A stretch of DNA of 64,000 nucleotides from contig CAZWJF010000010.1 in the NCBI GenBank assembly GCA_964634325.1, positions 62,001-126,000 on the forward strand, given 5' to 3'. This DNA is from JAJXWB01 sp964634325 (GTDB lineage: Bacteria; Pseudomonadota; Alphaproteobacteria; Rhizobiales; Beijerinckiaceae). This document shows, piece by piece, positions 8,563 to 17,555 of the stretch. Every line of letters begins with the position of its first letter. Position 1 is the stretch's first letter. Under the pieces are notes generated by a model that worked only from the letters and a program-made list of their open reading frames with translations, made no database searches and was not told the origin of the DNA. Made by a program: the position numbers and the translations under genes.

Positions 8563-9309
8563 ATGGCGTCATCCGCCGAGTCCGGGCGGCCGGGCCTGAT
8601 CGGTCCCGCTATCGCGGCCCTCATCGCCTTCGTCATTCTGGTCGGCCTCGGCGTCTGGCAATTGCAGCGGCTGCAATGGAAAGAGGCGCTGCTCGCCCGA
8701 ATCGCTGCGCGCATCCATCAAGCGCCTGAAGCTTTGCCGGTGCGGTCGCAGTGGGCGACGCTCGCGCCGGACGACTACGATTACCGCCACGTCGCCGCCA
8801 GGGGGCGCTATCTGCCGGGCGAAGCGCTCGTGTTCCGGGCCTCCGCGCCTGCCGCGGCCGATAGCGGCGCGGGGCCGGGCTATCAGGTGTTCGCGCCGTT
8901 CGCGCTCGAAAGCGGCGGGATCGTGCTGGTCGACCGCGGTTTCGCGCCGCTCGCCTGGAAGGATCAGCCGGCGGTCCGCACGCCGCCGCCGGCGGGCGTC
9001 GTGGAGGTCGCGGGCCTCATGCGCCCGCCGGAGGACCGCAACCTGTTCACGCCGGCCGACGAGCCGGCCAAGGGCGTCTGGTTCACCCGCGATCCCGCCG
9101 CCATGGCGGCAGCCTTGAAGCTCGCCGACGTCGCGCCCTTCGCCATCGATCGCGACGCCGATCCCAACCAGAAGGGCTGGCCGCACGGCGGCGCGACGGA
9201 ATTGAACATTCCCAACAACCACCTGTCCTACGCCTGGACGTGGTTCGGACTTGCGGCGACGCTGGCGGGGGTGTTCGGAGCTTGGGCGTGGAGCAGGGGG
9301 CGACGTTAG
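8563..9309 (+). CDS. SURF1 family cytochrome oxidase biogenesis protein
   Basis: A 248-residue membrane protein of the SURF1/Shy1 family, which helps insert haem A into subunit I. It has one transmembrane helix near each end (about residues 14-33 and 222-243) with a periplasmic domain between them. Family motifs are GVWQLQRLQWKEALL after the first helix and NNHLSYAWTWFGLAA at the second. It is the last cox-related gene of the locus; thrC begins 73 bp later. Confidence 0.94.
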   Translation: MASSAESGRPGLIGPAIAALIAFVILVGLGVWQLQRLQWKEALLARIAARIHQAPEALPVRSQWATLAPDDYDYRHVAARGRYLPGEALVFRASAPAAADSGAGPGYQVFAPFALESGGIVLVDRGFAPLAWKDQPAVRTPPPAGVVEVAGLMRPPEDRNLFTPADEPAKGVWFTRDPAAMAAALKLADVAPFAIDRDADPNQKGWPHGGATELNIPNNHLSYAWTWFGLAATLAGVFGAWAWSRGRR

Positions 9310-9382
9310 GCAAATTCCGCGCTCGCCTGCCACCGCCGCATTTTCGTGCTAAACCGCGCCCGACCCATTCGGAACAGATCAC

Positions 9383-10792
9383 GTGCGTTACATTTCCACC
9401 CGCGGCGAGGCGCCTGCGCTGAATTTCACCGAGACGGCGCTCGCCGGTCTCGCATCCGACGGCGGGCTCTATCTCCCCGAGACCTATCCGCAGTTGCATC
9501 CCTCGACCATTGCGGGGCTCGCCGGCCGCGCCTATGCCGAGGCAGCCGAAACGATCATCGCGCCGTTCGTCGGCGACGCCATTCCGCGCGCCGATCTCTC
9601 GGCGATGATCGCGGACGCCTACAGCGCCTTCCGCCATCGCGCCGTGACGCCAGTGACCCAACTCGGCGACAATCTCTTCCTGCTCGAGCTGTTTCACGGG
9701 CCGACGCTCGCCTTCAAGGACGTGGCGATGCAATTGCTCGGGCGTCTCATGAACTACGCGCTCAAGGCGCGCGGCGAGCGCGCGACCGTCGTCGGCGCGA
9801 CGTCGGGCGACACGGGCGCGGCGGCGATTGAAGCCTTTCGCGGACTCGATCAGGTCGACGTCTTCATCCTTTATCCACATGGCCGCGTGTCGGACGTGCA
9901 GCGACGGCAGATGACCACCGTCGCCGATTCCAACATTCACGCCATTGCGCTCGAAGGCACGTTCGACGACGCGCAGGCGATCCTCAAAGGCCTGTTCCGC
10001 AACGAGCGATTCCGCTCGGACGTCGGCCTGACCGGCGTGAACTCGATCAACTGGGCGCGCGTCGTCGCGCAGATCGTCTATTATTTCACGAGCGCGGTCG
10101 CGCTCGGCGCGCCGCATCGACCGGTCTCCTTCACGGTGCCGACCGGCAATTTCGGCGACATTCTCGCCGGCTACGTCGCCAAGAAGATGGGCTTGCCGAT
10201 CGAGCGTCTCGTCATCGCCACCAACGAAAACGACATCCTCGCGCGCACGCTGCAAACCGGCCGCTACGAAGTGCGCGGCGTGAAGGCGACGCAATCGCCC
10301 TCGATGGACATTCAGGTGTCCTCCAACTTCGAGCGGCTGCTGTTCGACGCCTATGGCCGCGACGGCGCGGCCGTACGCAATCTGATGGCGCGTCTCGACC
10401 AGTCCAAGGCCTTCGACATAGCCGAAGGGCCCCTCGCTGCGATCCGCGCCGATTTTGACGCGGCCAGCGTCAGCGAACCGGACACGCGCGCTGAAATCGC
10501 CCGTGTCTATCGCGAGAGCGGCTATATCCTCGATCCGCACAGCGCGGTCGGCGTCGCTGCCGGTTTCCGTGCGCTCGCCAGGCATGCGCATACGCCAATG
10601 ATCGTCGCCGGCACGGCGCATCCCGCAAAATTCCCGGATGCGATCGAGGCTGCTACGTCTGTGCATCCGGCGCTGCCGCAGCATCTCGCCGACATCATGC
10701 AGCGGCGCGAACGCTTCGAGATCGTCAGGAACGACATCGGCGCTGTCGAAGCCTTCATTCGCGCCCGCGCGCGCGCGTTGGCGCCGGCATGA
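9383..10792 (+). CDS. thrC: Threonine synthase
   Basis: Converts O-phosphohomoserine to threonine in the cytoplasm using pyridoxal phosphate. The 469-residue protein begins with MRYISTRGEAP, typical of the bacterial type from proteobacteria, and a GTG start is used. Lys112 in LAFKDVAMQ is the expected Schiff-base lysine; the serine/threonine-rich cofactor phosphate loop GATSGDTGAAA follows at about residue 138. thrB, which makes its substrate, lies about 10 kb away at 21.1 kb. The stop overlaps the start of the M16 protease gene (ATGA), a pairing common in Rhizobiales. Confidence 0.96.
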   Translation: MRYISTRGEAPALNFTETALAGLASDGGLYLPETYPQLHPSTIAGLAGRAYAEAAETIIAPFVGDAIPRADLSAMIADAYSAFRHRAVTPVTQLGDNLFLLELFHGPTLAFKDVAMQLLGRLMNYALKARGERATVVGATSGDTGAAAIEAFRGLDQVDVFILYPHGRVSDVQRRQMTTVADSNIHAIALEGTFDDAQAILKGLFRNERFRSDVGLTGVNSINWARVVAQIVYYFTSAVALGAPHRPVSFTVPTGNFGDILAGYVAKKMGLPIERLVIATNENDILARTLQTGRYEVRGVKATQSPSMDIQVSSNFERLLFDAYGRDGAAVRNLMARLDQSKAFDIAEGPLAAIRADFDAASVSEPDTRAEIARVYRESGYILDPHSAVGVAAGFRALARHAHTPMIVAGTAHPAKFPDAIEAATSVHPALPQHLADIMQRRERFEIVRNDIGAVEAFIRARARALAPA

Positions 10793-12051
10793 GCGTCGAG
10801 ACGACCACGCTCGGTTGCGGCCTGCGAGTCGTCACCGACCGCATGGAGGGCGTGCAGACCGCCGCCATCGGCGTGCATGTCGCAGTCGGCTCGCGCAACG
10901 AAACGGCGGCCGAACACGGCCTGTCGCACCTGATCGAACATATGGCGTTCAAAGGTACGCGGAAGCGCAGCGCGCTCGATATCGCGACCGCGATCGAATC
11001 CGCCGGCGGCGACCTCAACGCAGAGACGGCGACCGAGCACACCGCCTATCTTGCGCGTCTCCTGCCCGATGAGGTCGGTCGGGCGCTGGAGATTTTCGCG
11101 GACATTCTGACCGACTCCGTCTTCGATCTGGAAGAACTCGACCGAGAGCAGGGCGTGATCCTCCAGGAGATCGCCGCCGTCGAGGACACGCCCGACGATC
11201 TCGTCTTCGAACTGTTCGATCAGGCGGCTTTCCCCGATCAGCCGCTCGGGCGACCGATCCTGGGCACGCCGCGCACGGTCATGTCGTTCGACGCGCGGGC
11301 GATCCGCGCCTATCTCGCGCGCTTCTACGGCGCCAATTCGCTGCTCGTCTCAGCGGCCGGCGCAGTGCGTCACGAGGAAATCGTCGCGTCCGCCGAGCGC
11401 CTGTTCGGCGCGATGGCGCAAGTCGCGCCGCCCGCGCCGGCGCCGGCGCGCTACGTCGGCGGCGAGAAGAAATCGCGCAAGGGCGCCGAACAGGCCAATA
11501 TCGTCATCGGTTTCGAAGGCGTAAGCCACACGGACCCCGACAATTACGCCGCCCATGTATTTTCCGGCGCGGTCGGCGGGGGAATGTCCTCCCGTCTCTT
11601 TCAGGAGGTGCGCGAAAAGCGCGGCCTCGCCTATTCGATCGACTCGTTCAACTGGTCTTACGCCGACACCGGCCTGTTCGGCGTGCAGGCGGCGACCGAC
11701 CCGCGCGACGTCGACGATCTGACCCGCGTCGCGCTCGATTGTCTGGCCTCCGCGCTCGACGATCTGAGCGAGGCCGAAGTCCGTCGCGCCAAGGCGCAGG
11801 CCAAGGTCGGACTTCTCGCCGCGCTCGAATCCTCGCAATCGCGGGCCAGCCAGATCGCCCGCCAGACGATGATTTTCGGCCGTGTCCTCACTCATGCCGA
11901 AATCATCGCCGAAATTGACAGGCTGACGCTGGCGGATATTCGTAAGGTCGGCCGGCGGCTGCTTTCGAGCCCGCCGACGCTGGCTGCGGTTGGGCCGACG
12001 GGCCGCGCGCTGACAGCCGACAGGGTGGCGGAACGGTTGCGGACGGGCTGA
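10789..12051 (+). CDS. M16 family zinc metallopeptidase (mitochondrial processing peptidase-like)
   Basis: A 420-residue pitrilysin-type peptidase. The inverted zinc motif HLIEH is complete: His47, Glu50 and His51, with the third ligand Glu127 in VILQEI at the distance normal for the family. A second, non-catalytic half follows, with the family motif around VREKRGLAYSIDSF. Proteins of this kind are the bacterial relatives of the mitochondrial processing peptidase beta subunit and are encoded after thrC in many alphaproteobacteria; the physiological substrate is unknown. It is translationally coupled to thrC by a 4-bp overlap and is 4 bp before the GNAT gene. Confidence 0.93.
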   Translation: MSVETTTLGCGLRVVTDRMEGVQTAAIGVHVAVGSRNETAAEHGLSHLIEHMAFKGTRKRSALDIATAIESAGGDLNAETATEHTAYLARLLPDEVGRALEIFADILTDSVFDLEELDREQGVILQEIAAVEDTPDDLVFELFDQAAFPDQPLGRPILGTPRTVMSFDARAIRAYLARFYGANSLLVSAAGAVRHEEIVASAERLFGAMAQVAPPAPAPARYVGGEKKSRKGAEQANIVIGFEGVSHTDPDNYAAHVFSGAVGGGMSSRLFQEVREKRGLAYSIDSFNWSYADTGLFGVQAATDPRDVDDLTRVALDCLASALDDLSEAEVRRAKAQAKVGLLAALESSQSRASQIARQTMIFGRVLTHAEIIAEIDRLTLADIRKVGRRLLSSPPTLAAVGPTGRALTADRVAERLRTG

Positions 12052-12055
12052 GCGC

Positions 12056-12682
12056 ATGGCGCTGTTTCGACTCGGGCTGACGTACGACCACACGACATTC
12101 GTGCGCGGCGACGGCGTTTTCCTGCGCCCTGCGGAAATGGCCGATTTCGAGGCCTGGGCGCGCCTGCGTGAGCGTAGCCGCGCCTTCCTGACGCCCTGGG
12201 AGCCGATCTGGCCGAACGACGACCTGACGCGCGGCGCGTTCCGGCGGCGCGTCAAGCGCCATGCCGAGGAGATGGCGCGCGACGAAGCCTTCCCATTTCT
12301 GATCTTCCGGTCGCGCGACAAGGCGCTCGTCGGCGGACTGACCATCGGCCAGATTCGTCGCGGCGTCGCGCAGGCCGGCACGATCGGCTATTGGGTCGGC
12401 GTCGATCATGCGGGGCAGGGATATATGTCGCGGGCGTTGCGGGCGGCCGTGGCCTACGCCTTCTCGACGTTGCGGCTCCATCGCGTGGAGGCCGCCTGCC
12501 TGCCGAGCAATATGGCCTCCATCCGCGTCTTGGAAAGCGCCGGCTTCAGGCGCGAAGGGCTCGCGCGCTCCTACCTGCGGATCAACGGACGTTGGCAAGA
12601 TCATCTTCTTTTTGCGGTGCTTGAAAACGATCCGCCGCTGCCGCCGCGTCTGCGTCCGCGCTCGAGGCCGCAACAGGTCTGA
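12056..12682 (+). CDS. GNAT acetyltransferase, RimJ/RimL-like
   Basis: A 208-residue acetyltransferase with the N-terminal layout of the RimJ (ribosomal protein S5 N-alpha-acetyltransferase) group. The acetyl-CoA binding motif A is seen at about residues 107-135 as IGYWVGVDHAGQGYMSRAL, followed by the motif B region VEAACLPSNMASIRVLES and a typical C-terminal SYLRINGRWQDHLLFAVL. It is the third gene of the thrC unit, starting 4 bp after the protease. RimJ-like sequence suggests a protein N-terminus as substrate, but small-molecule substrates cannot be excluded. Confidence 0.85.
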   Translation: MALFRLGLTYDHTTFVRGDGVFLRPAEMADFEAWARLRERSRAFLTPWEPIWPNDDLTRGAFRRRVKRHAEEMARDEAFPFLIFRSRDKALVGGLTIGQIRRGVAQAGTIGYWVGVDHAGQGYMSRALRAAVAYAFSTLRLHRVEAACLPSNMASIRVLESAGFRREGLARSYLRINGRWQDHLLFAVLENDPPLPPRLRPRSRPQQV

Positions 12683-12801
12683 CGCGGCCTGTCTTGCCCG
12701 CCCGGCCAAGACGCTTTAACCAGTCAAACTTCCGACACGAACGGGGCGCAACCCCGTCCCCTTCAAGGCTCCGCGGGCGGCGGTCCCAAGAGAGAGAATT
12801 C

Positions 12802-15669
12802 GTGCGTTTCCTCAGGTTGCTCCTGGCCATCCTGACGTTGGCCGCAGAATGTCTGCCGGCCAGCGCCATCGAATCCATTCGCGTGCCGTTGGATTCGCAG
12901 GCGATCGATCTGACGCGCGCGGTGGAATCCTATTCGTCCCAGGGCGACCGCCTGCAGGTGTCGACCGCGCCCGGCTCGGACGGCATCGTGCGCCGCATCG
13001 AGGTGCGCGCGAAACAGGAAGGCGCGCGTCCATCATGGATCGTGTTCGCGCTGACCAACGACACCGACGAGCAGATCGAGCGCCTGCTCGTCGCGCCGCA
13101 CTACCGGCTAGTCGGCTCGGGCGTCATCTGGCCGGATCTCGGCGCGGTCCGCATCAACGCCATCACCGCGAGTCAGGGGTTCCCGCCCGAGCAGGACGAG
13201 AACGCCGACGCCGACGTGTTCCGCATCACGCTCGACCCCGGCACCACCGTCACCTACGTCGCCGAGCTGCGCACCCCCAATCTGCCGCAGCTCTACCTGT
13301 GGGATCCCGACGCCTACAAGGACCGTCTGACCAACCTCACGCTCTACAAGGGCATCGTGATCGGCATCGCCGGTCTGCTCGCCCTGTTCCTGACGATCGT
13401 GGTCGTCGTCAAGAGCGCGGTCATCTTCCCGGCCGCCGCCGCCCTCGCCTGGGCGGTGTTCGCCTATGTCTGCATCGACTTCGGGTTCTGGTCGCGCGTG
13501 TTCGGCGTGGGCCCGGACTCGGATCGCTTCTGGCGCGCCTCCGCCGAGACGATCCTCTCGGCGACCTTGGTCGTCTTCCTGTTCGCCTATCTCAATCTCA
13601 ATCGCTGGCACGTGCGCGCCTCGCACGTCGTCGGCCTGTGGGTCGTCTTCCTCCTCGCGCTGCTCGGGCTCGCCTCTTACGATCCGTCCGTGGCCGCAGG
13701 CGTCGCGCACATATCGCTGGCGACCGTGGCCGGCGCCGGGCTGCTCCTCGTCGTCTATCTCGCGACGCATGGCTACGAGCGGGCGATCATGTTGATCCCC
13801 ACGTGGTTCCTGTTGCTGGCTTGGGTGTGCGCGGCGGGCTTCGCCGTCACCGGCGCCATCGCCAACGACATCGTCGCGCCGACCTTGATCGGCGGCCTTG
13901 TGCTCATTGTCATGCTGATCGGCTTCACGGTCATGCAGAACGCCTTCGCCTCGGGCGGGCTGGCGCAGGGCGCGATCTCCGATGTCGAGCGCAAGGCGCT
14001 GGCGGTCACCGGCGCCAGCGACGTGATCTTCGACTGGGACGTCCCGGCCGACCACGTCTATGTGAGTCCGGAAGTCGAAACGCATCTCGGTCTCGAGCGC
14101 GGCGATCTGGAGGGGCCGGCCTCGGCGTGGCTCGAAATTCTCCATCCCTTCGAACGCGACCGCTACCGCGCCTGTCTCGACACGCTGCTGGAGCAGCGTC
14201 GCGGCCGCGTGAACGAGGAATTCCGCCTGCGCGCGAGCGACGGCCACTATCTCTGGTACCGCCTGCGTTGCCGTCCCGTCGTCGGCGCCGACGGCGAGGT
14301 GATCCGCGTTGTCGGCACGCTTGTCGACGTCACCGACGAACGCACCGCGCAGGAACGGCTGCTGCACGACGCCGTGCACGACAACCTGACCGGCCTTCCC
14401 AATCGCGAATTGTTCTTCGACCGTCTGGAAGCGGCGCTCTCGTTCGCGCGTGTCGACGCCGCGCGGCCGACGGTGCTGAGCGTCGACATCGACCGGTTCA
14501 AGCAGATCAACGAGACGATCGGCATGTCGGCCGGCGATTCCATTCTGCTGACCGCCGCGCGCCGTCTGTCGCGCCTGCTGCAGCCGCAGGATACGCTCGC
14601 GCGCGTCTCGGGCGACACCTTCGCGGTGATCGTCTTGTCGGAATCGAATCCCGAGCATGTGGTGCAGCTCGCCGAAGCCGCGCGGCGCGCGCTGGCGACG
14701 CCCGTCAGCTTCGCCGAGCGTGAGATCGCCTTGTCCGCGTCGGTCGGCATCGCGCTGTTCGATCCGCAATTGCACGCCAAGCGCGACGACATGCTCAAGG
14801 ACGCGGAAATCGCCATGCGTCACGCCAAGCGCGTCGGCGGCAATCGTATCGAAGTGTTCCGACCGGGCATGCGCGCGCAGCGTTCGGATCGGCTGGCGCT
14901 CGAAGCCGATTTGCGGCGCGCGCTTTCGCGCGGGGAGATCAAGGTCTACTTCCAGCCGATCGTGCGCCTCGAGGATCGAACGGTCGCGGGGTTCGAGGCG
15001 CTGTTGCGCTGGGACCATCCGAGCCTCGGACGACTCGGGCCGGACGTATTCATCCCGATCGCCGAGGAGACCGGCGTCATCGTCGAACTCGGGGTCTTCG
15101 TTCTCGAACGCACCGCGCGCGAACTCGCCGCGTGGCAGAAGGCGCTCGACGTCGATCCGCCGATTTTCGCGTCGGTCAATGTTTCCTCGCGTCAGCTCCT
15201 GCGGCACGACCTCTTGCAGGACGTCAAGAACGCTCTTGCGCGCTCCGACGTCATTCGCGGCACGCTGAAACTCGAACTCACCGAAAGCCTGGTGATGGAG
15301 AACCCGGAATACGCCGCGCAGATGCTGACGCGCATCAAGAATCTCGGCGCGGGCCTTTCGCTCGACGATTTCGGCACGGGCTATTCTTCGCTCGCCTATC
15401 TCCAGCGCTTCCCCTTCGACACGATCAAGATCGACCGATCCTTCGTGCAGCAGGACGGTTCCGGCGCGCGTCCCGTCATCCTGCGTTCGATCGTGTCGCT
15501 TGCGCATGATCTCGGCATGGAAGTCGTGGCGGAGGGGGCGGAATCGGAATCGGATGCGATCGAGCTCTATCAACTCGGTTGCGAATTTGCGCAGGGCTAC
15601 GCGTTCGGGCATCCGATCAGCGCGCTCGACGCGCGCAAGCTCGTCGGCGCTGCTACGGAGGCCGCATGA
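12802..15669 (+). CDS. Membrane sensor with PAS, degenerate GGDEF and intact EAL domain
   Basis: A 955-residue protein likely to hydrolyse cyclic di-GMP. The GTG at 12802 is chosen because it follows agagagaa and opens a signal peptide; the frame is open 36 codons upstream without one. After cleavage near residue 22 come a periplasmic domain (to about 175), seven or so transmembrane helices (about 185-385), a PAS domain (about 395-515), a GGDEF domain (about 530-690) and an EAL domain (about 705-950). The GGDEF site reads SGDTF at residues 603-607, so cyclase activity is unlikely. EAL is intact: Glu732, ELTES, DDFGTGYSSL, IKIDRSF and EVVAEGAE are all present. It overlaps the next gene (ATGA). 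Confidence 0.93.
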   Translation: MRFLRLLLAILTLAAECLPASAIESIRVPLDSQAIDLTRAVESYSSQGDRLQVSTAPGSDGIVRRIEVRAKQEGARPSWIVFALTNDTDEQIERLLVAPHYRLVGSGVIWPDLGAVRINAITASQGFPPEQDENADADVFRITLDPGTTVTYVAELRTPNLPQLYLWDPDAYKDRLTNLTLYKGIVIGIAGLLALFLTIVVVVKSAVIFPAAAALAWAVFAYVCIDFGFWSRVFGVGPDSDRFWRASAETILSATLVVFLFAYLNLNRWHVRASHVVGLWVVFLLALLGLASYDPSVAAGVAHISLATVAGAGLLLVVYLATHGYERAIMLIPTWFLLLAWVCAAGFAVTGAIANDIVAPTLIGGLVLIVMLIGFTVMQNAFASGGLAQGAISDVERKALAVTGASDVIFDWDVPADHVYVSPEVETHLGLERGDLEGPASAWLEILHPFERDRYRACLDTLLEQRRGRVNEEFRLRASDGHYLWYRLRCRPVVGADGEVIRVVGTLVDVTDERTAQERLLHDAVHDNLTGLPNRELFFDRLEAALSFARVDAARPTVLSVDIDRFKQINETIGMSAGDSILLTAARRLSRLLQPQDTLARVSGDTFAVIVLSESNPEHVVQLAEAARRALATPVSFAEREIALSASVGIALFDPQLHAKRDDMLKDAEIAMRHAKRVGGNRIEVFRPGMRAQRSDRLALEADLRRALSRGEIKVYFQPIVRLEDRTVAGFEALLRWDHPSLGRLGPDVFIPIAEETGVIVELGVFVLERTARELAAWQKALDVDPPIFASVNVSSRQLLRHDLLQDVKNALARSDVIRGTLKLELTESLVMENPEYAAQMLTRIKNLGAGLSLDDFGTGYSSLAYLQRFPFDTIKIDRSFVQQDGSGARPVILRSIVSLAHDLGMEVVAEGAESESDAIELYQLGCEFAQGYAFGHPISALDARKLVGAATEAA

Positions 15670-16322
15670 TCGATAGACGTTTTGTTCTGGCGGGCGCTGC
15701 GGCGTCGCTGCTGGCGCTTCCCGCGCGCGCCGAGGAGCCGTTGCGCGGCGATGACGGCAATCCGGTCCCGACGTGGCGGCTGCCCTCCGAGATTTCGCTC
15801 GACCTGCCCGGCCTCATCGTCGCCGGCGGCAAGAGCCCCGACGCGATTCTCTATGAATTCTTCGACTACAATTGTCCGTGGTGCCGCAAGTCCGCGCCGC
15901 TTCTCGACAAGCTCGCGGCCAAGGATCGCGATTTCAGCCTGCGCCTCGTTCAAAACCCGATCCTGTCGCTCGGCAGCGTCCAGGCGTCCAAGGTGGCGCT
16001 CGCCGCGCGCGCCATGGCCGACGACGCCAAGGCCTACGCGCTGCATCGCGCCATGCTCGGCCATCGCGGGCCGCTCGACGGCGCCGGCGCGCTCGATCAC
16101 GCCGCGAAACTCGGCTTCGACAGAAAGGCGCTGGAAGAACGCGCTGACGGCGACGACATCCGCAGTCAGGTGAAGACGCACGCCTCGACGGCGCGCGCGC
16201 TGGCGATGGAGGCGACGCCGTCTTTCGCCATGAACGGAACCGGCGTCGGCGGCTGGCCGGGCGCGAACGCCATCGCGCGCATGGTGAAGAACGTGCGCGC
16301 CTGCGAACGCATTTCCTGTTGA
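15666..16322 (+). CDS. DsbA-like periplasmic thioredoxin-fold protein
   Basis: A 218-residue secreted oxidoreductase. It starts at the ATG overlapping the stop of the EAL gene and has a short signal with an RR pair (MIDRRFVLAGAAAS) and an ARA cleavage site near residue 20. The redox motif is Cys70-Pro-Trp-Cys73 in YNCPWCRK, and a cis-proline region is seen as MEATPSFAMNG. This fits the DsbA/DsbG-like group (Com1-type) that oxidises or isomerises disulfides in envelope proteins. A second DsbA-like gene with a different active site (CSHC) is at 30.1 kb. Partner unknown. Confidence 0.86.
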   Translation: MIDRRFVLAGAAASLLALPARAEEPLRGDDGNPVPTWRLPSEISLDLPGLIVAGGKSPDAILYEFFDYNCPWCRKSAPLLDKLAAKDRDFSLRLVQNPILSLGSVQASKVALAARAMADDAKAYALHRAMLGHRGPLDGAGALDHAAKLGFDRKALEERADGDDIRSQVKTHASTARALAMEATPSFAMNGTGVGGWPGANAIARMVKNVRACERISC

Positions 16323-16329
16323 GCCGGCA

Positions 16330-17109
16330 ATGGCGCGGTACGATTTCGGCGCCACGCGGCTGTTCGTCGAAGCCGACCTCCGGTCAGGCGCGCGTCTCCC
16401 GGTCGGCGCGGATCGCGCGAATTTTCTGCTCAACGTGTTGCGCCTCAAGGCGGGCGACCGGCTGCTCGCGTTCAACGGCCGCGACGGGGAGTGGCGGGCG
16501 ACGCTGATCGAGGCGAAGAAGCGCGACGCCGTGCTTCAGATCGACGAGCGCGCGCGTCCGCAGGAGCAAGGGCCGGACATCGACTATTGCTTCGCCCCGC
16601 TCAAACACGCGCGCCTCGACTACGTCGTCCAGAAGGCTGTCGAGATGGGCGCGAGCCGGCTGCGGCCGATCGTCACGCGCCGCACGCAGGTCTCCCGCCT
16701 CAATCTCGAGCGAATGCGCGCCAATGTCGTGGAGGCGGCCGAGCAATGCGGTGTCTTGCGCGTTCCGACGGTCGAACCGGAGACGCCGATCGAGCGCCTC
16801 GTCGCACAATGGCCGGAGGACCGTCTGTTGGTCTTCTGCGACGAGGACGCCGGGATTTCGGACCCGATCGCCGCCTTGCGCGCGGCGGCGGCCGGACGGC
16901 CTGCCCGCGCCGGCGTCGTGATCGGACCGGAGGGCGGATTCGATGAAAAGGAGCGGTCGCTCCTCCTGTCCGTTCCAGCCGCAGTCCGCATTTCGCTCGG
17001 GCCGCGCATTCTGAGGGCCGATACCGCCGCCGTGGCGGCCCTCGCTTTGGTGCAGATAGTTCTTGGGGATTGGTCTAATTTGCCGCCGTCCGACACGATC
17101 TTGCCATGA
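16330..17109 (+). CDS. rsmE: 16S rRNA m3U1498 methyltransferase
   Basis: Methylates N3 of U1498 in 16S rRNA in the 30S subunit. The 259-residue protein has the N-terminal PUA-like domain (about residues 1-75) and a C-terminal SPOUT knot. The knot motifs are clear: VVIGPEGGFDEKE at about residues 196-208 and ISLGPRILRADTA at about 222-234, with KAVEMGASRLRPIVT between the domains. It starts 7 bp after the DsbA-like gene, and its stop overlaps the ATG of the following small gene. Confidence 0.95.
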   Translation: MARYDFGATRLFVEADLRSGARLPVGADRANFLLNVLRLKAGDRLLAFNGRDGEWRATLIEAKKRDAVLQIDERARPQEQGPDIDYCFAPLKHARLDYVVQKAVEMGASRLRPIVTRRTQVSRLNLERMRANVVEAAEQCGVLRVPTVEPETPIERLVAQWPEDRLLVFCDEDAGISDPIAALRAAAAGRPARAGVVIGPEGGFDEKERSLLLSVPAAVRISLGPRILRADTAAVAALALVQIVLGDWSNLPPSDTILP

Positions 17110-17549
17110 TGTTGGATTCAAAGGGGACGGACATCGCGAAGCGTAAGCCCGCGCGCAGAAGCCGGACAGCGTCAGGAGCGAGAATGCCGATAGCGAAGCC
17201 AGGAGCAGAAAGGCCGCAAACCGCGTCGCCGGCGCTCGACTGTCGGCTTGTGGGCGTTGCGGCGATCCTTTTGACCGCATTCGCTGGCGCAGCGACGGCT
17301 GGCGATCGTGGGCGGGCCGGCGGCCGGTGCATGGCCTATGCGTCCGACAGCGCGACCATCCAGGGCGTCGATTGCCTGAACGTAGGCAGTCATGTCCGGG
17401 TCGAGGCCCAGGTCATGCAGGGTGCGGCCAGCCTTGGCGGCGGCGCTCCGGGCCTGTTCGGCGGCGCGGCTCCGGCGGCGATGCATCCCGAGCCGACCAC
17501 CCGGCTGCGCATGACGCCGGGCCCTGGCGGACATCTGTTCGCCCGCTAG
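17106..17549 (+). CDS. Small putative secreted protein of unknown function
   Basis: A 147-residue protein that I do not recognise. The start at 17106 overlaps the rsmE stop as ATGA, which argues for translation although no homology is visible; an internal ATG at 17184 is an alternative. A long basic leader is followed by a hydrophobic segment (VGVAAILLTAFAGAATAG, about residues 49-66) ending in a signal-peptidase-like site. The mature part is short, glycine/alanine/proline-rich and holds two cysteines in GGRCMAYAS and GVDCLN. It converges on gshA with 6 bp between stops. It could be a poorly conserved secreted protein or a lineage-specific frame. Confidence 0.5.
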   Translation: MMLDSKGTDIAKRKPARRSRTASGARMPIAKPGAERPQTASPALDCRLVGVAAILLTAFAGAATAGDRGRAGGRCMAYASDSATIQGVDCLNVGSHVRVEAQVMQGAASLGGGAPGLFGGAAPAAMHPEPTTRLRMTPGPGGHLFAR

Positions 17550-17555
17550 GCCGGT

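Noticed and set aside
13108..15612. 834-codon minus-strand frame opposite the EAL protein
   Set aside because: The plus-strand protein has ordered PAS, GGDEF and EAL domains. The antisense frame is charged low-complexity sequence.
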